Assembly: GCA_009840595.1 (NCBI GenBank)
Contig: VXNK01000104.1
Location: 1-46,616 of the forward strand
Source: Rhodospirillaceae bacterium
GTDB lineage: Bacteria > Pseudomonadota > Alphaproteobacteria > Bin65
DNA: 46,616 bases
Reading direction: 5' to 3'
The notes beneath the pieces are model-generated. The model had not been told where the DNA came from, made no database searches, and saw only the letters and a program-made list of their open reading frames with translations. Position 1 is the stretch's first letter, and every line of letters starts with the position of its first letter. The translations under genes were made by a program, and so were the position numbers. Of the stretch, positions 19,216-27,267 are shown one piece after another.

Positions 19216-20928
19216 TTATTGCCATTTCGCCGGCAGACGGATGCGTTTGCCGGTCGGAAAACCGTGCATGCCGTTGCCGGCAAAGGCGCAGGCATTGGCG
19301 CGGAGCGGGTCGCCGCTCAGCACCAGAAGGATATCTTCCGGCTTCCCGACGATCGGCACCAGCCGTTCGGGATCGTCGCTTTCGCCATAGTGGGGCGCCG
19401 CTTTGCCGGCTTCGACCAGCTGGTTCAGGGTCCGGTTCCCCGGCACCATGTTGGACCAGGCGCCGATATAGGATTCCAGCTTGCCGGCCGGCAGACGCGC
19501 ATACTCGAACAGCAGGTCGCGCAGCCGCTGTTTCGTCGTACCGCTCCGCGCCAGCGTCTTTGCCACCATCGGGCTGAGAACGAGCAGCGGGCGATACAGG
19601 CCGCGGGAGAAGCCGACGGTGAAGACCAGCTCCCAGCCCGATTGGCGGACCAGGCCGTCCGCCAGATAGCGGGCGATCGTATCCGGGTCGTTGCCGTAGA
19701 TCGAGCCGATCACGGTACTGCCGGTGAACCGGCCGACCGTGACGACGTTCGCATCGGGTTCGAAGCCGGCGTCGGCGCTGAACGAAGGCCAGCCAATCTC
19801 CTGTGCGGCGGCGCCGTTTTCGGCCAGGACGACGCGCCAGGTCTGGCCGAAGGTGCTCTTGTCCGTGGCGCCCGGCAGGCAGCGGGCGACGTTGCGCAAG
19901 AAAAGGCGCAGGAACCGCCCGACGCTGGTGTTTGCCCGATAGCCGTCGCGCAGCGACGCCTCGGCGCAATTGAACTGCAACCGCTCGACGACCGGGCCGC
20001 TCAGGATGATCAGCGCGTCCCCGCCGGTGGTGTCGCCGCTGTGCTCGACGCCATAGCCGGGATCGGCCAGCGCCTCGGCAATGGCGATCAGCACCGGCAT
20101 ATGTTCCGGCAGGCAATTCGCCATCACGCCGTTGATCGCCACGTTCCGGACCGTCGCCGCCGAGCCGGAGGGCTTCAGCACGCCGATGACGCGGTCGGGA
20201 TCGTCGTCGGTCTGCGCCAGGAATGCGGCCACGCGCCCGGCGGTCGGCGGCACGATCGGCAGACCGTCGCTCCACTGGCGCTCGTAGAACACCGCGTTGA
20301 CGTCGTCGAACGAGCCGCGCGCGACAACGGTATCGCTGGCGAGTCCGGACGCCGCGGAGTCAGCGTCCACCGGCCTGGTGAGACAGCCGATCACGGCGTC
20401 CGCCGTCACCGCCCTCAGGTTTTGCTGCAGTTCGTCGAGGTCCTGCCCGTCGACATGGCCGACGATACGGGCGACCGGCAGCCCGGCAATGCCGAGCCCC
20501 GGCGCAATGCCGGCGGCCTGGCCGACGAAGCCGTCGCAGACCAGCGAGGCGGTGGGTATCCCGGTTTTCTCGACGATGGCGCTGGCCCGCATCACGGCGG
20601 GCGTGCAGGCGCCTCAGCCGCCGACGCCGGAGACGACCGCGTCGATTTCCAGTTCCTTCAGCCGCCGCGGCAGCGCAGCGAGCGTCTCGTGCTCGTCGCC
20701 GGCAAAGGTCGAGCCGAAGGCGTCGTAGCCGACGAATTCGATATCGTCGTAGGCCTCGGCGAGGGCCCGTTCCAGGACCGGGAAGATCTCATCGCCCCTG
20801 AACACATAGTCCCACAGGAACCCGATGCGTTTGCCGTTGAGATCCACCGGCCGCGGCGCCGGGGATATGGCCGGCACCGCGTTGACGCCGCCCGGCCACA
20901 GGGCTTCGAACTCTTCGACCGTCTTCAT
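19216..20928 (-). CDS. UGSC-type selenoprotein, UGA = Sec105, two domains
   Basis: Read from ATG at 20928, with UGA (20616-20614) as selenocysteine, this is one 570-residue protein. Both halves are in frame with no other stop, and a good AGGGGAG ribosome binding site precedes the ATG. The N-terminal domain (1-190) has GKRIGFLWDYVFRGDE, AVVSGVGG, then U105-Gly-Ala-Cys108-Thr, then KTGIPTASLVCDGF and GLPVARIVGH. This is the UGSC (seleno)protein pattern. It resembles the UGTC region of selenoprotein B of glycine/betaine reductases. The C-terminal domain (about 200-570) begins WSDGLPIVPPTAGRV and has VAINGVMANCLPEHMPV and RANTSVGRFLRL. I recall it as a recurring uncharacterised family. A SECIS-like hairpin follows the UGA. 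Function unknown: a U-x-x-C redox or reductive-cleavage centre is inferred. Usual gene calling would report 19216-20595 only. Confidence 0.87.
20578..20613 (-). promoter_or_regulatory. Candidate bacterial SECIS hairpin of the UGSC gene
   Basis: In the mRNA, 11 nt after the UGA, GCCCGC (20602-20597) pairs perfectly with GCGGGC (20590-20585) around the hexaloop CGUGAU. A lower stem GGCGC/GCGCC (20613-20609 with 20582-20578) is separated by an asymmetric internal loop. The E. coli fdhF element has the same geometry: 11 nt spacer, ~17-nt hairpin, six-base loop with GU. The bulged U of fdhF is absent here. Confidence 0.7.
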
Positions 20929-21068
20929 GGTTGCTCCCCTCAAGACCTGCTGTCGGCGCGAACCGGCATCGTCTCGCCGCGCGCGGTTCGGAAGTTGCGC
21001 AACAGCGCGATGACCGGCAGGCCGGGCCGGCAAGGCCGGACCGCCACCCGCGGCGCCTCGACAGGGCG

Positions 21069-21097
21069 ATTATCGTCAAGCGGTCTGCCGGTTTCCA
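21069..21097 (-). promoter_or_regulatory. Possible promoter of the UGSC gene
   Basis: TGGAAA (21097-21092) and GATAAT (21074-21069) on the minus strand are 17 bases apart. They lie in the 212-base gap after proW. The leader would be about 135 nt. The gene could also be read through from proW, since no U-tailed terminator is seen in the gap. Confidence 0.4.
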
Positions 21098-21140
21098 GCG
21101 CTAAGTCCGTGCCCGCGGGACGGCGTCCCGGAAGGAGAAC

Positions 21141-22664
21141 TCAGGTCTTGGGCCCGGCGACGATGCGGTCGAGGATGAGGGCGCAGAACAGGATGGCGAA
21201 GCCGGCCAGGATGCCCTGCCCGACCGAGGCGTATTGCAGCGCTTCCAGCACATCCTCGCCCAGGCCCTTGGCGCCGATCAGGGAGGCGACGACGACCATG
21301 GCGAGGCTCAGCATGATGGTCTGGTTGATGCCGGCGATGATGGAGGGCTTGGCGAGCGGCAGGTCGACCTTGGTCAGCAGGTAGAATTTCGAGGCGCCGT
21401 AGGCGATGGCGGCCTCGCGCACGGATTCGGGCACGCCGCGCAGGCCGAGCACGGTGAGGCGCACCACCGGCGTGCCGCCGAAGATCATGGTCGTGACGAC
21501 GGCGGCCGGCTTGCCGGTGCCGAAGAAGGCGATCACCGGGATCATGAACACGAAGGCCGGCATGGTCTGCATGAAATCCATGATCGGCCGGATCGCGGCA
21601 TAGACCCTGGGCCGCCGGGCGCAGTAGACGCCGAGCGGAATGCCGATGGCGATGGAGATGCAGGCCGCCGTGCCGAGCAGGGCCAGGGTGGTCATCGCTT
21701 TGTCCCAGAAGCCCAGGATGCCCATGTAGCCGAGGAAGGCGCCGGCCCAGATCGCCGGTCGCGGGCCCGCGGACAGGCCGGTCAGCAGGATGATGAAGCT
21801 GGCCACGACGATCCACGGCGTCTCGACGAAGACGACTTCGAGGAAATCCAGGATCACGCGGATGCCGTAGGCGATGGAGCCGAAAAAGGCGCTGCCGCCG
21901 GTCGTGACCGCCTCGAAAAAGGCCTTTACCGCCTCGCTCGATTCGCTGCGGAAAATGTCGTCGGTCGGAAAACCGGCGAGGATCTCGAACTCGCCGGGGA
22001 AGGCGTAGTGCAGGATCGACGCCGCCACGATGACGAGGCAGAAGACGATACTGAGCATCGTGCGGCGCAGGGAAACGCCGCTGGCGACCTTCCGGTCGGA
22101 CAGCCATTCCGAAAAGCGCTTCTCCAGGGCCCGGTTCGCCCAGAAGCCTTCGGCCGCCTTGAAGACCAGCAGCATCGCGATGCCGGAGAGGACCACCCAG
22201 ATCGCGCCCTGTTCGATTTCCAGCGCCTCCTGCCGGATGCCGTCGATGGCCGCTTCGAGCGATCTCACCGTCCGTTCGAACACCTCCACATTGTCGGCGT
22301 TGGCGGCGCGCGCCGCCTCGAGTTGCTTCTTGCGGAAGGCCAGCGTGGCTTCGATCTGGGCGACCCTGGCGTAGGCGTCCGTCGCCAGGTTGCCGAACAG
22401 GCCCCGGGCCATCTGGATGAAGGCGAAGGTCTCGACCAGCAGGAATGGCAGGGCCGCGCTCCACAGGCCGCGCGCGCCGTACCACACCGGACCCAGCAGC
22501 GCCGCCCAGGGATGAAAAATCCAGACGAACTTCGACGAACCGCCGATCCGCTCGAAAGTCCGGCGATAGTAGGCGCCGTCGGTCTGCGTAAACTCGGCGA
22601 CGAGCGGGCCGGTCTGGTCCGTCTGGCTGCCGGCCGGAAGGGCGTTCTCGGTGGCGCCGGTCAT
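21141..22664 (-). CDS. proW: Glycine betaine/proline-type ABC transporter permease
   Basis: This 507-residue membrane protein is the permease of a ProU-type importer. The C-terminal ~200 residues are a BPD_transp_1 domain: TAACISIAIGIPLGVY, IRPIMDFMQTMPAFVFMIPVI, then the EAA loop (YGASKFYLLTKVDLPLAKPSIIAGINQ) that contacts ProV. It is much longer than E. coli ProW (354). An N-terminal half has extra membrane segments and a ~60-residue charged, probably coiled-coil stretch (FRKKQLEAARAANADNVEVF region). The start overlaps the proV stop as ATGA. The likely substrate class is betaine or related quaternary amines. Confidence 0.9.
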   Translation of the reverse strand: MTGATENALPAGSQTDQTGPLVAEFTQTDGAYYRRTFERIGGSSKFVWIFHPWAALLGPVWYGARGLWSAALPFLLVETFAFIQMARGLFGNLATDAYARVAQIEATLAFRKKQLEAARAANADNVEVFERTVRSLEAAIDGIRQEALEIEQGAIWVVLSGIAMLLVFKAAEGFWANRALEKRFSEWLSDRKVASGVSLRRTMLSIVFCLVIVAASILHYAFPGEFEILAGFPTDDIFRSESSEAVKAFFEAVTTGGSAFFGSIAYGIRVILDFLEVVFVETPWIVVASFIILLTGLSAGPRPAIWAGAFLGYMGILGFWDKAMTTLALLGTAACISIAIGIPLGVYCARRPRVYAAIRPIMDFMQTMPAFVFMIPVIAFFGTGKPAAVVTTMIFGGTPVVRLTVLGLRGVPESVREAAIAYGASKFYLLTKVDLPLAKPSIIAGINQTIMLSLAMVVVASLIGAKGLGEDVLEALQYASVGQGILAGFAILFCALILDRIVAGPKT

Positions 22665-23755
22665 GACGTTTCCGTCCCCTCCACCACGGCGCGCAGCAGG
22701 TCGGCGCGCGTGATGGCGCCGATCTCGCGGCCGTCCCCGTCGGTAACCAGGACCGGCGCATCGTCCTCGATCGCCGCCTCGATCAGAACGCTGAGATTCT
22801 CGTCGTGCCGGAAGCGCCGCGCATCGGCGGAGATCGGCCCGTGTTCGGCTTCGTGCTCGTCGAGCCCTTTCATCACGGCGTGGGCGCGCACCACCTTGAG
22901 GCGCGAAATGCCGGCGACGAAATCGGCGACGTAGTCGTCTTCCGGATGCAGCACGATGTCTTCCGGCCGGCCGGTCTGGACGACCCGGCCGTCGCGCATG
23001 ATCGCGATCCGGTCGCCGATGCGGACGGCCTCGTCGAGATCGTGGGTAATGAAGACGGTCGTCTTGTTCATGACACCGGCAAGCTTGATGAACTCGTCCT
23101 GAAGCTGCCGCCGGATCAGCGGGTCGAGCGCGCTGAACGGCTCGTCCATCAGCAGGATTTCGGGATCGGCGGCCAGCGCCCTGGCGAGGCCGACCCGCTG
23201 CTGCATGCCGCCGGAAAGCTCGTGCGCGAATTTGTGGCCCCAGCCGCCGAGCTCGACCATCCGGATCGCGCGCTGGGCCACTGCCGTGCGCTCGTTTTTG
23301 CTCACGCCGCGGATTTCCAGCGGCAGGGAGATATTGTCCAGAACCGACCGGTGGGGCATCAGCGCAAAATTCTGGAACACCATTCCGATATGTTCGTTGC
23401 GATAGCGCCGCAAAGCGTCGTCCTGCAAGGACAGGATATCTTCGCCGTTGACCAGGACGCGGCCTGCCGTCGGCTCCAGCAACCGGTTGATATGCCGGAC
23501 CAGCGTCGACTTGCCGCTGCCCGACAGGCCCATGACGCAATAGATTTCGCCGCGCCGGACCGAAAGGCTCACATCCGCAACGCCGACCACGCAGTCGAAG
23601 CGTTCCAGAACCTCGGCCTTGGAGATTTCGTCGGCCCGCACGGCGTCCAGCGCCTCCTGGGCCCGGGCGCCGAAAATCTTCCAGACGCCCTCGATCTCGA
23701 TGGCGGCATCCGCCCGGCCGGAGCCGGTCCTGCCCTCGGTTACAGCGGCATTCAT
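22661..23755 (-). CDS. proV: Glycine betaine/proline-type ABC transporter ATPase
   Basis: The 364-residue ATPase has Walker A GLSGSGKST, signature LSGGMQQRVGLARALA, Walker B EILLMDEPFSALDP and H-loop FITHDLDEA. The N-terminal WKIFG and RFDCVVGVADVSLSV segments are those of ProV. The C-terminal ~90 residues (from SRLKVVRAHAVM onward) form a single CBS-like module, where ionic-strength sensing takes place in related OpuA. It energises uptake with proW (ATGA overlap) and proX. A hairpin with a U-rich tail in the 89-base gap after proX may lower its expression relative to the binding protein. Confidence 0.93.
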   Translation of the reverse strand: MNAAVTEGRTGSGRADAAIEIEGVWKIFGARAQEALDAVRADEISKAEVLERFDCVVGVADVSLSVRRGEIYCVMGLSGSGKSTLVRHINRLLEPTAGRVLVNGEDILSLQDDALRRYRNEHIGMVFQNFALMPHRSVLDNISLPLEIRGVSKNERTAVAQRAIRMVELGGWGHKFAHELSGGMQQRVGLARALAADPEILLMDEPFSALDPLIRRQLQDEFIKLAGVMNKTTVFITHDLDEAVRIGDRIAIMRDGRVVQTGRPEDIVLHPEDDYVADFVAGISRLKVVRAHAVMKGLDEHEAEHGPISADARRFRHDENLSVLIEAAIEDDAPVLVTDGDGREIGAITRADLLRAVVEGTETS

Positions 23756-23771
23756 GGGTCGGCGGTCAATC

Positions 23772-23808
23772 GAAAGAAGAGCGCCACCGGGGCCGGAGCC
23801 CCGATGGC
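23772..23808 (-). terminator. Attenuator-like hairpin between proX and proV
   Basis: On the minus strand GCCATCGGGGC (23808-23798) pairs with GCCCCGGTGGC (23793-23783), eleven pairs with one T-G, around a TCCG loop. It is followed by GCTCTTCTTTC, rich in T. It lies after the proX stop and before proV. It should end part of the transcripts, giving more binding protein than transporter. Confidence 0.6.
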
Positions 23809-23844
23809 GGTTCTGACTTCCTCAACCGGGAACAGCACGCAGCA

Positions 23845-24801
23845 CTACAGGCCGAGCCAGCTGTCGACCCGCTTGCCGTTCTTCGCGACCCATTCCTTGG
23901 CCACTTCTGCCGGGTTCCGCCGCTTGGCGGCGATCTCGAAGACCAGATTGCTCACCGTATCCGAATCCAGCTTCATGTTGCGCAGGAAGGCGGCGATGGT
24001 CGGCGAACGCTTTTCGAGCGATTTCGAATAGGCGATCTGGACCGCCTTCAGCGCGTCCTCGGTCATCACCTTGGACTTCTTCTTCCAGTCGGCGCTCTGC
24101 TTCGGCTGGACCATGATGTACTTCTTGGGATCGAATTTCGGCTCTTTCAGCCGCACGATATCGAACATGTTCCAGATGGCGTGGGGCGAATAGCAGTAGA
24201 AGGCGTAACCCTGCTTCTTCTTGATGCTATCGCCGACGCGCGCCGTCATCACGCTCTGCTCGGCGCGGATCGGCTCCATGAACGCCATCAGGCCGTAGTC
24301 CCGGACCTTGATCTCGTTGACGTTGGCCGAGGCCCAGCCCGGCGCGCCGATCCAGATCTCGCCCTTGCCGTTGCCGTCGCTGTCCATCGCCTTGGCGACT
24401 TCCGGGCGGGTCAGGTCGAAGATCGAGGTGACCTTGTGCTTCTTCGAGAACTCCCTGGAAACGCAGAAGCCCTGGCGGCCGACATAGGGGTTCTTGCTCA
24501 GAACGACCGTTTTCTTCTTCTTGACGTACTCGTTGGTAAACGTCTCCTGGTTGGGCAGCCAGACATCCGGATGGACGTCGATTTCGCCCTTGCCGCGGTC
24601 CATGCCGGCAAAGATGCTGGCGTTGGTGCCGGGCACCATGTCGGTCGTGCCGCCCATCTTGGTCTCGACGACGACCTTGATCAGGTTGGCAATCGCCTTG
24701 GCGCCGACCCAGTTCGGCACGCCGATCTTGACCGATTCGGCCTGCGCGGGCGCCGCAACGGCCAGGATGGCCGCGGCGAGCAGAGTTGCTTTGAACTTCA
24801 T
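23845..24801 (-). CDS. proX: Glycine betaine/proline-type periplasmic binding protein
   Basis: The 318-residue substrate-binding protein has a clear signal peptide ([21 protein letters not shown], cleavage before Glu22). Its mature chain resembles ProX/OpuAC family proteins: VKIGVPNWVGAKAIANLI, DVHPDVWLPNQ and the later YCYSPHAIWNMF segment. Several Trp and Tyr residues could form the aromatic cage that holds quaternary ammonium groups. It delivers ligand to ProW/ProV. It is first in the operon, with a perfect TATAAT about 155 bases upstream and AGGAT-type ribosome binding just before the ATG. Confidence 0.92.
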   Translation of the reverse strand: MKFKATLLAAAILAVAAPAQAESVKIGVPNWVGAKAIANLIKVVVETKMGGTTDMVPGTNASIFAGMDRGKGEIDVHPDVWLPNQETFTNEYVKKKKTVVLSKNPYVGRQGFCVSREFSKKHKVTSIFDLTRPEVAKAMDSDGNGKGEIWIGAPGWASANVNEIKVRDYGLMAFMEPIRAEQSVMTARVGDSIKKKQGYAFYCYSPHAIWNMFDIVRLKEPKFDPKKYIMVQPKQSADWKKKSKVMTEDALKAVQIAYSKSLEKRSPTIAAFLRNMKLDSDTVSNLVFEIAAKRRNPAEVAKEWVAKNGKRVDSWLGL

Positions 24802-24864
24802 GGAATCCTCCGAAATTTCAGATCCGGGCGCCGTTTTTCGTCAGGCGGCCCTTGCCGGAACGCA

Positions 24865-24886
24865 AGACGGGCACCCTTGCCCGTCT
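24865..24886 (-). promoter_or_regulatory. 9-bp perfect hairpin in the proX leader
   Basis: AGACGGGCA and TGCCCGTCT pair perfectly around a four-base loop, in the middle of the ~150-nt proX leader. There is no T-run, so it is not an intrinsic terminator. It could protect the mRNA or take part in regulation. Confidence 0.4.
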
Positions 24887-24955
24887 CGTCCGCAAGCGCT
24901 TTCATGTACCGGCAGCGCGTCCGGGCGACAAGCGATTCCCGGCGGAAATGCTGGC

Positions 24956-24961
24956 ATTATA
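24956..24961 (-). promoter_or_regulatory. -10 box of the proXVW operon
   Basis: A perfect TATAAT reads on the minus strand about 155 bases upstream of proX. No good -35 is present at 16-18 bases, so an activator or a poised promoter is likely, as for other osmoregulated proU promoters. Confidence 0.45.
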
Positions 24962-24987
24962 CGTCGCATCGAACGGGCGCGGACGCA

Positions 24988-26100
24988 CTAGTCGCTGCGC
25001 TCCGCCGCGATCGAGCCAGGCGGCAGCAGCCGGGTGACATGCCCCATCTTGCGCCCCGGCCGGGCCTCCGCCTTGCCATACAGGTGCAGATGCACCGCCG
25101 GGTCGGCTGCCGGAACGGTCCGGCCCTCCGCTTCGGCACCCAGAAGATTGGTCATTGTCGCATCGTGCCGGCGGCCGGTGTCGCCCAGCGGCAGGCCGCA
25201 GATTGCCCGGACCAGCTGTTCGAACTGGCTCGTCGGACAGGCCTCGATCGTCCAGTGGCCGGAATTGTGCGGCCGCGGGGCCATTTCGTTGACCAGCAGA
25301 CCGCCTTCCGGCGACAGGAAGAATTCGACGGCCAGCAGGCCGACGAGCGACAGGCGTTCGGCGAGCCGGCAGGCGGCGGCCTGCGCCGCCTGCCGGACGG
25401 ACCCGGCGACCCGTGCCGGTGCGTAGGTCGTCCGGAGAATATGATTCTCATGTTCGTTCTCGACCGCGTCGAACGCGCGGACCTCGCCGGCCGACGACCG
25501 TGCAACGATCGCGGAAAGTTCCTTGTCGAACCGGCATACCGCTTCGGCGATCAGCGAGTCGCCGAGGTCCCGGCACGCCCGATCGGCCTCATCGAGGTTC
25601 GCCACCCGGCGCTGGCCCTTGCCGTCGTATCCCATGCGCCGGGTTTTCAGGATGGCCGGGAAGCCGACCGTGTCCAGCATGACGGAAAGGTCGCCGCGCT
25701 CGACGGCGGCGAAGGCGACGGTAGACAAACCGGCCTCCCGCGCCAGCGTCTTTTCCTTCAACCGGTCCTGGGTCACGGCAAGAACGCGCTCGTCCGGTGC
25801 GGTCCGCACCCGCGCCGCCAGCGCCGCGACCGCGGCCGCCGGCACGTTCTCGAATTCCAATGTGACCACGTCCGACAGGTCGGCCAGCCGGTCCAGCGCC
25901 GCCGCATCGTCGTAGGGCGCGACGATGGTCTGCCAGGCCACCTGGGAGGCCGGGCTGTCGGCCTCGGGCGTCAGGACCGCGCAGCGGTAGCCCAGCGGCG
26001 CCGCAGCCAGCGCAATCATCCGGCCGAGCTGGCCGCCGCCGAGGATGCCGATGACGCTGCCCGGCGGCACGGGCTCTACCGGCTGGGACGCTGAGGTCAA
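24988..26100 (-). CDS. purK: 5-(carboxyamino)imidazole ribonucleotide synthase
   Basis: The ~370-residue ATP-grasp enzyme uses ATP and bicarbonate to make N5-CAIR from AIR in purine synthesis. It begins with the conserved [19 protein letters not shown] nucleotide-fold segment. ATP-grasp motifs follow ([52 protein letters not shown]). It is co-transcribed with purE. I place the start at TTG 26100, which overlaps the purE stop as TTGA. The alternative ATG at 26142 would overlap purE by 46 bases. The product feeds PurE directly. Confidence 0.93.
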   Translation of the reverse strand: MTSASQPVEPVPPGSVIGILGGGQLGRMIALAAAPLGYRCAVLTPEADSPASQVAWQTIVAPYDDAAALDRLADLSDVVTLEFENVPAAAVAALAARVRTAPDERVLAVTQDRLKEKTLAREAGLSTVAFAAVERGDLSVMLDTVGFPAILKTRRMGYDGKGQRRVANLDEADRACRDLGDSLIAEAVCRFDKELSAIVARSSAGEVRAFDAVENEHENHILRTTYAPARVAGSVRQAAQAAACRLAERLSLVGLLAVEFFLSPEGGLLVNEMAPRPHNSGHWTIEACPTSQFEQLVRAICGLPLGDTGRRHDATMTNLLGAEAEGRTVPAADPAVHLHLYGKAEARPGRKMGHVTRLLPPGSIAAERSD

Positions 26101-26591
26101 ACCGGGGTTTCGGTAACGGCGTCGGTCTGGGCCTGCCGCCACGCCGTCAGTGCCGCATCGATCCGCGCGTCGCCGAGCGCGAGGATGGCCGCCGCCAGCA
26201 GGCCGGCATTCTTCGCCCCGGCCTTGCCGATGGCGAGCGTCCCGACCGGCACGCCGCCGGGCATCTGCACGATGGAATGGAGGGAATCGACGCCGGCGAG
26301 AGCAGCCGAGGACACCGGCACGCCGAGCACGGGCAGCACGGTCAGCGAGGCGATCATGCCCGGCAGGTGGGCGGCACCGCCGGCGCCGGCGACGATCACC
26401 TTGACGCCGGCGTCCTTCGCGCCTTTCGCGAAGGCGTAGAGCCGGTCGGGCGTCCGGTGCGCCGAGACGATCCGGACGTCGGCATCGACGCCGAGTTCGG
26501 CCAGGACGTCCCGGGCTTCCTTCATCGTCTCCCAGTCGGACTGGCTGCCCATGACGATGGCCACCGGCGGTGGGGTGCTTTCCATGGTCAC
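26097..26591 (-). CDS. purE: N5-CAIR mutase
   Basis: The 164-residue class I PurE converts N5-CAIR to CAIR. It has [14 protein letters not shown] (substrate phosphate loop), [10 protein letters not shown] with the catalytic His, and [29 protein letters not shown] and [15 protein letters not shown]. Length is standard. The start is MTM at 26591, or the second Met at 26585. A good promoter (TTGCTC-16-TATAAT) lies about 30 bases upstream. The stop overlaps the purK start. Confidence 0.96.
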   Translation of the reverse strand: MTMESTPPPVAIVMGSQSDWETMKEARDVLAELGVDADVRIVSAHRTPDRLYAFAKGAKDAGVKVIVAGAGGAAHLPGMIASLTVLPVLGVPVSSAALAGVDSLHSIVQMPGGVPVGTLAIGKAGAKNAGLLAAAILALGDARIDAALTAWRQAQTDAVTETPV

Positions 26592-26620
26592 TCGACGATC
26601 CGTCGTACAGGAAGCGGCGG

Positions 26621-26648
26621 ATTATAGGCCGCGCCGGAACCGGAGCAA
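26621..26648 (-). promoter_or_regulatory. purEK promoter
   Basis: TTGCTC (26648-26643) and a perfect TATAAT (26626-26621) on the minus strand are separated by 16 bases. Transcription would begin about 20-25 bases before the purE ATG. Confidence 0.6.
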
Positions 26649-26689
26649 TCGGTCATGGTCGCCCGCGCCGATTTCAGGCGCTTTCCGAT

Positions 26690-26717
26690 TTGACATCGCG
26701 TAAAATGTTCCTACAAT
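26690..26717 (+). promoter_or_regulatory. Distal plus-strand promoter upstream of the DUF1640 gene
   Basis: A perfect TTGACA (26690-26695) and TACAAT (26712-26717) are 16 bases apart. This gives a ~95-nt leader before the ATG at 26817. Confidence 0.55.
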
Positions 26718-26782
26718 GTTCAAAGCAGCTGCCGGTTGTCGTATTTGTCGGGACAGCGGCCCGAGCGGCGGCGCAACGGTTC

Positions 26783-26810
26783 TTGTTCGGCACTGGCGGA
26801 CCCCTATAAT
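26783..26810 (+). promoter_or_regulatory. Proximal promoter giving a leaderless DUF1640 mRNA
   Basis: TTGTTC (26783-26788) and a perfect TATAAT (26805-26810), 16 bases apart, place the start of transcription at or next to the A of the ATG at 26817. No ribosome binding site is needed or seen. Confidence 0.5.
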
Positions 26811-26816
26811 CGAATT

Positions 26817-27122
26817 ATGACCGAGGCGATCGCATTCGACACCCACCGCTTCGTCAAGCGCCTGACCGAGAGCGGCTTCACCGAGAGGCAGGCCGAGACC
26901 CTGGCTGAGGAGCATGTCGCGCTGCTCAACGCCAATCTCGCGACCAAGGCGGATGCCGCGGCTCTCAAGACAGACTTCGCCCAAGTAGAGGCGGCTCTCA
27001 AGACAGACATCGCTCAAGTAGGGGCCCGCATCGAGGCGGTGAAGGCCGACTTGCTGAAATGGATGTTTGGCGCGCTGATCGCCCAAGGCGGGCTGATTGT
27101 CGCCTTGGTGAAATTGCTGTAG
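26817..27122 (+). CDS. DUF1640/CCDC90-like coiled-coil membrane protein
   Basis: The 101-residue protein has the DUF1640 layout. The first part has FDTHRFVKRLTESGFTERQAE, followed by a heptad-rich coiled coil (LATKADAAALKTDF). A C-terminal membrane helix WMFGALIAQGGLIVALVKLL ends the chain. The coiled coil contains two copies of an 11-residue unit (AALKTD-F/I-AQV-E/G), encoded by a 33-base tandem duplication. Homologues are widespread next to mobile or toxin-antitoxin regions, and their role is unclear. It is followed directly by remains of a vapBC pair. Confidence 0.8.
   Translation: MTEAIAFDTHRFVKRLTESGFTERQAETLAEEHVALLNANLATKADAAALKTDFAQVEAALKTDIAQVGARIEAVKADLLKWMFGALIAQGGLIVALVKLL
26958..27023 (+). 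repeat. 2 x 33-base tandem repeat in the DUF1640 gene
   Basis: Copies at 26958-26990 and 26991-27023 share gcggctctcaagacagac and most of the following cgcccaagtag. They differ at only a few bases, so the duplication is recent and in frame, lengthening the coiled coil by 11 residues. Confidence 0.85.
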
Positions 27123-27126
27123 GGCA

Positions 27127-27267
27127 GCGCCTTTCCCGGAACCCGTCGAATCGGACTGGGCGTGGCTGGACGCCATTACCGGCGAATTTTCCTCCGACTT
27201 CTTCGGCGACGGACGCAGCCAGCCTGAACTGCCGCGCCGTCCCGGGCCCGACGGCGCGACCGAGTGA
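27127..27267 (+). pseudogene. C-terminal remnant of a VapB-type antitoxin
   Basis: The frame from 27127 reads APFPEPVESDWAWLDAITGE, then FSSDFFGDGRSQPE and a Pro/Arg tail, to TGA at 27265. The Trp-Ala-Trp-Leu-Asp plus Asp-Phe-Phe pattern resembles the toxin-binding tails of AbrB/VapB-type antitoxins. There is no DNA-binding N-terminus upstream, because the DUF1640 gene ends at 27122. The TGA overlaps the following ATG (TGATG), as in coupled vapBC pairs. Confidence 0.5.

Noticed and set aside
19216..20595. 459-residue protein starting at ATG 20595
   Set aside because: It begins inside a conserved domain, seven codons after the UGA. The matching N-terminus with a good ribosome binding site lies directly upstream in the same frame.
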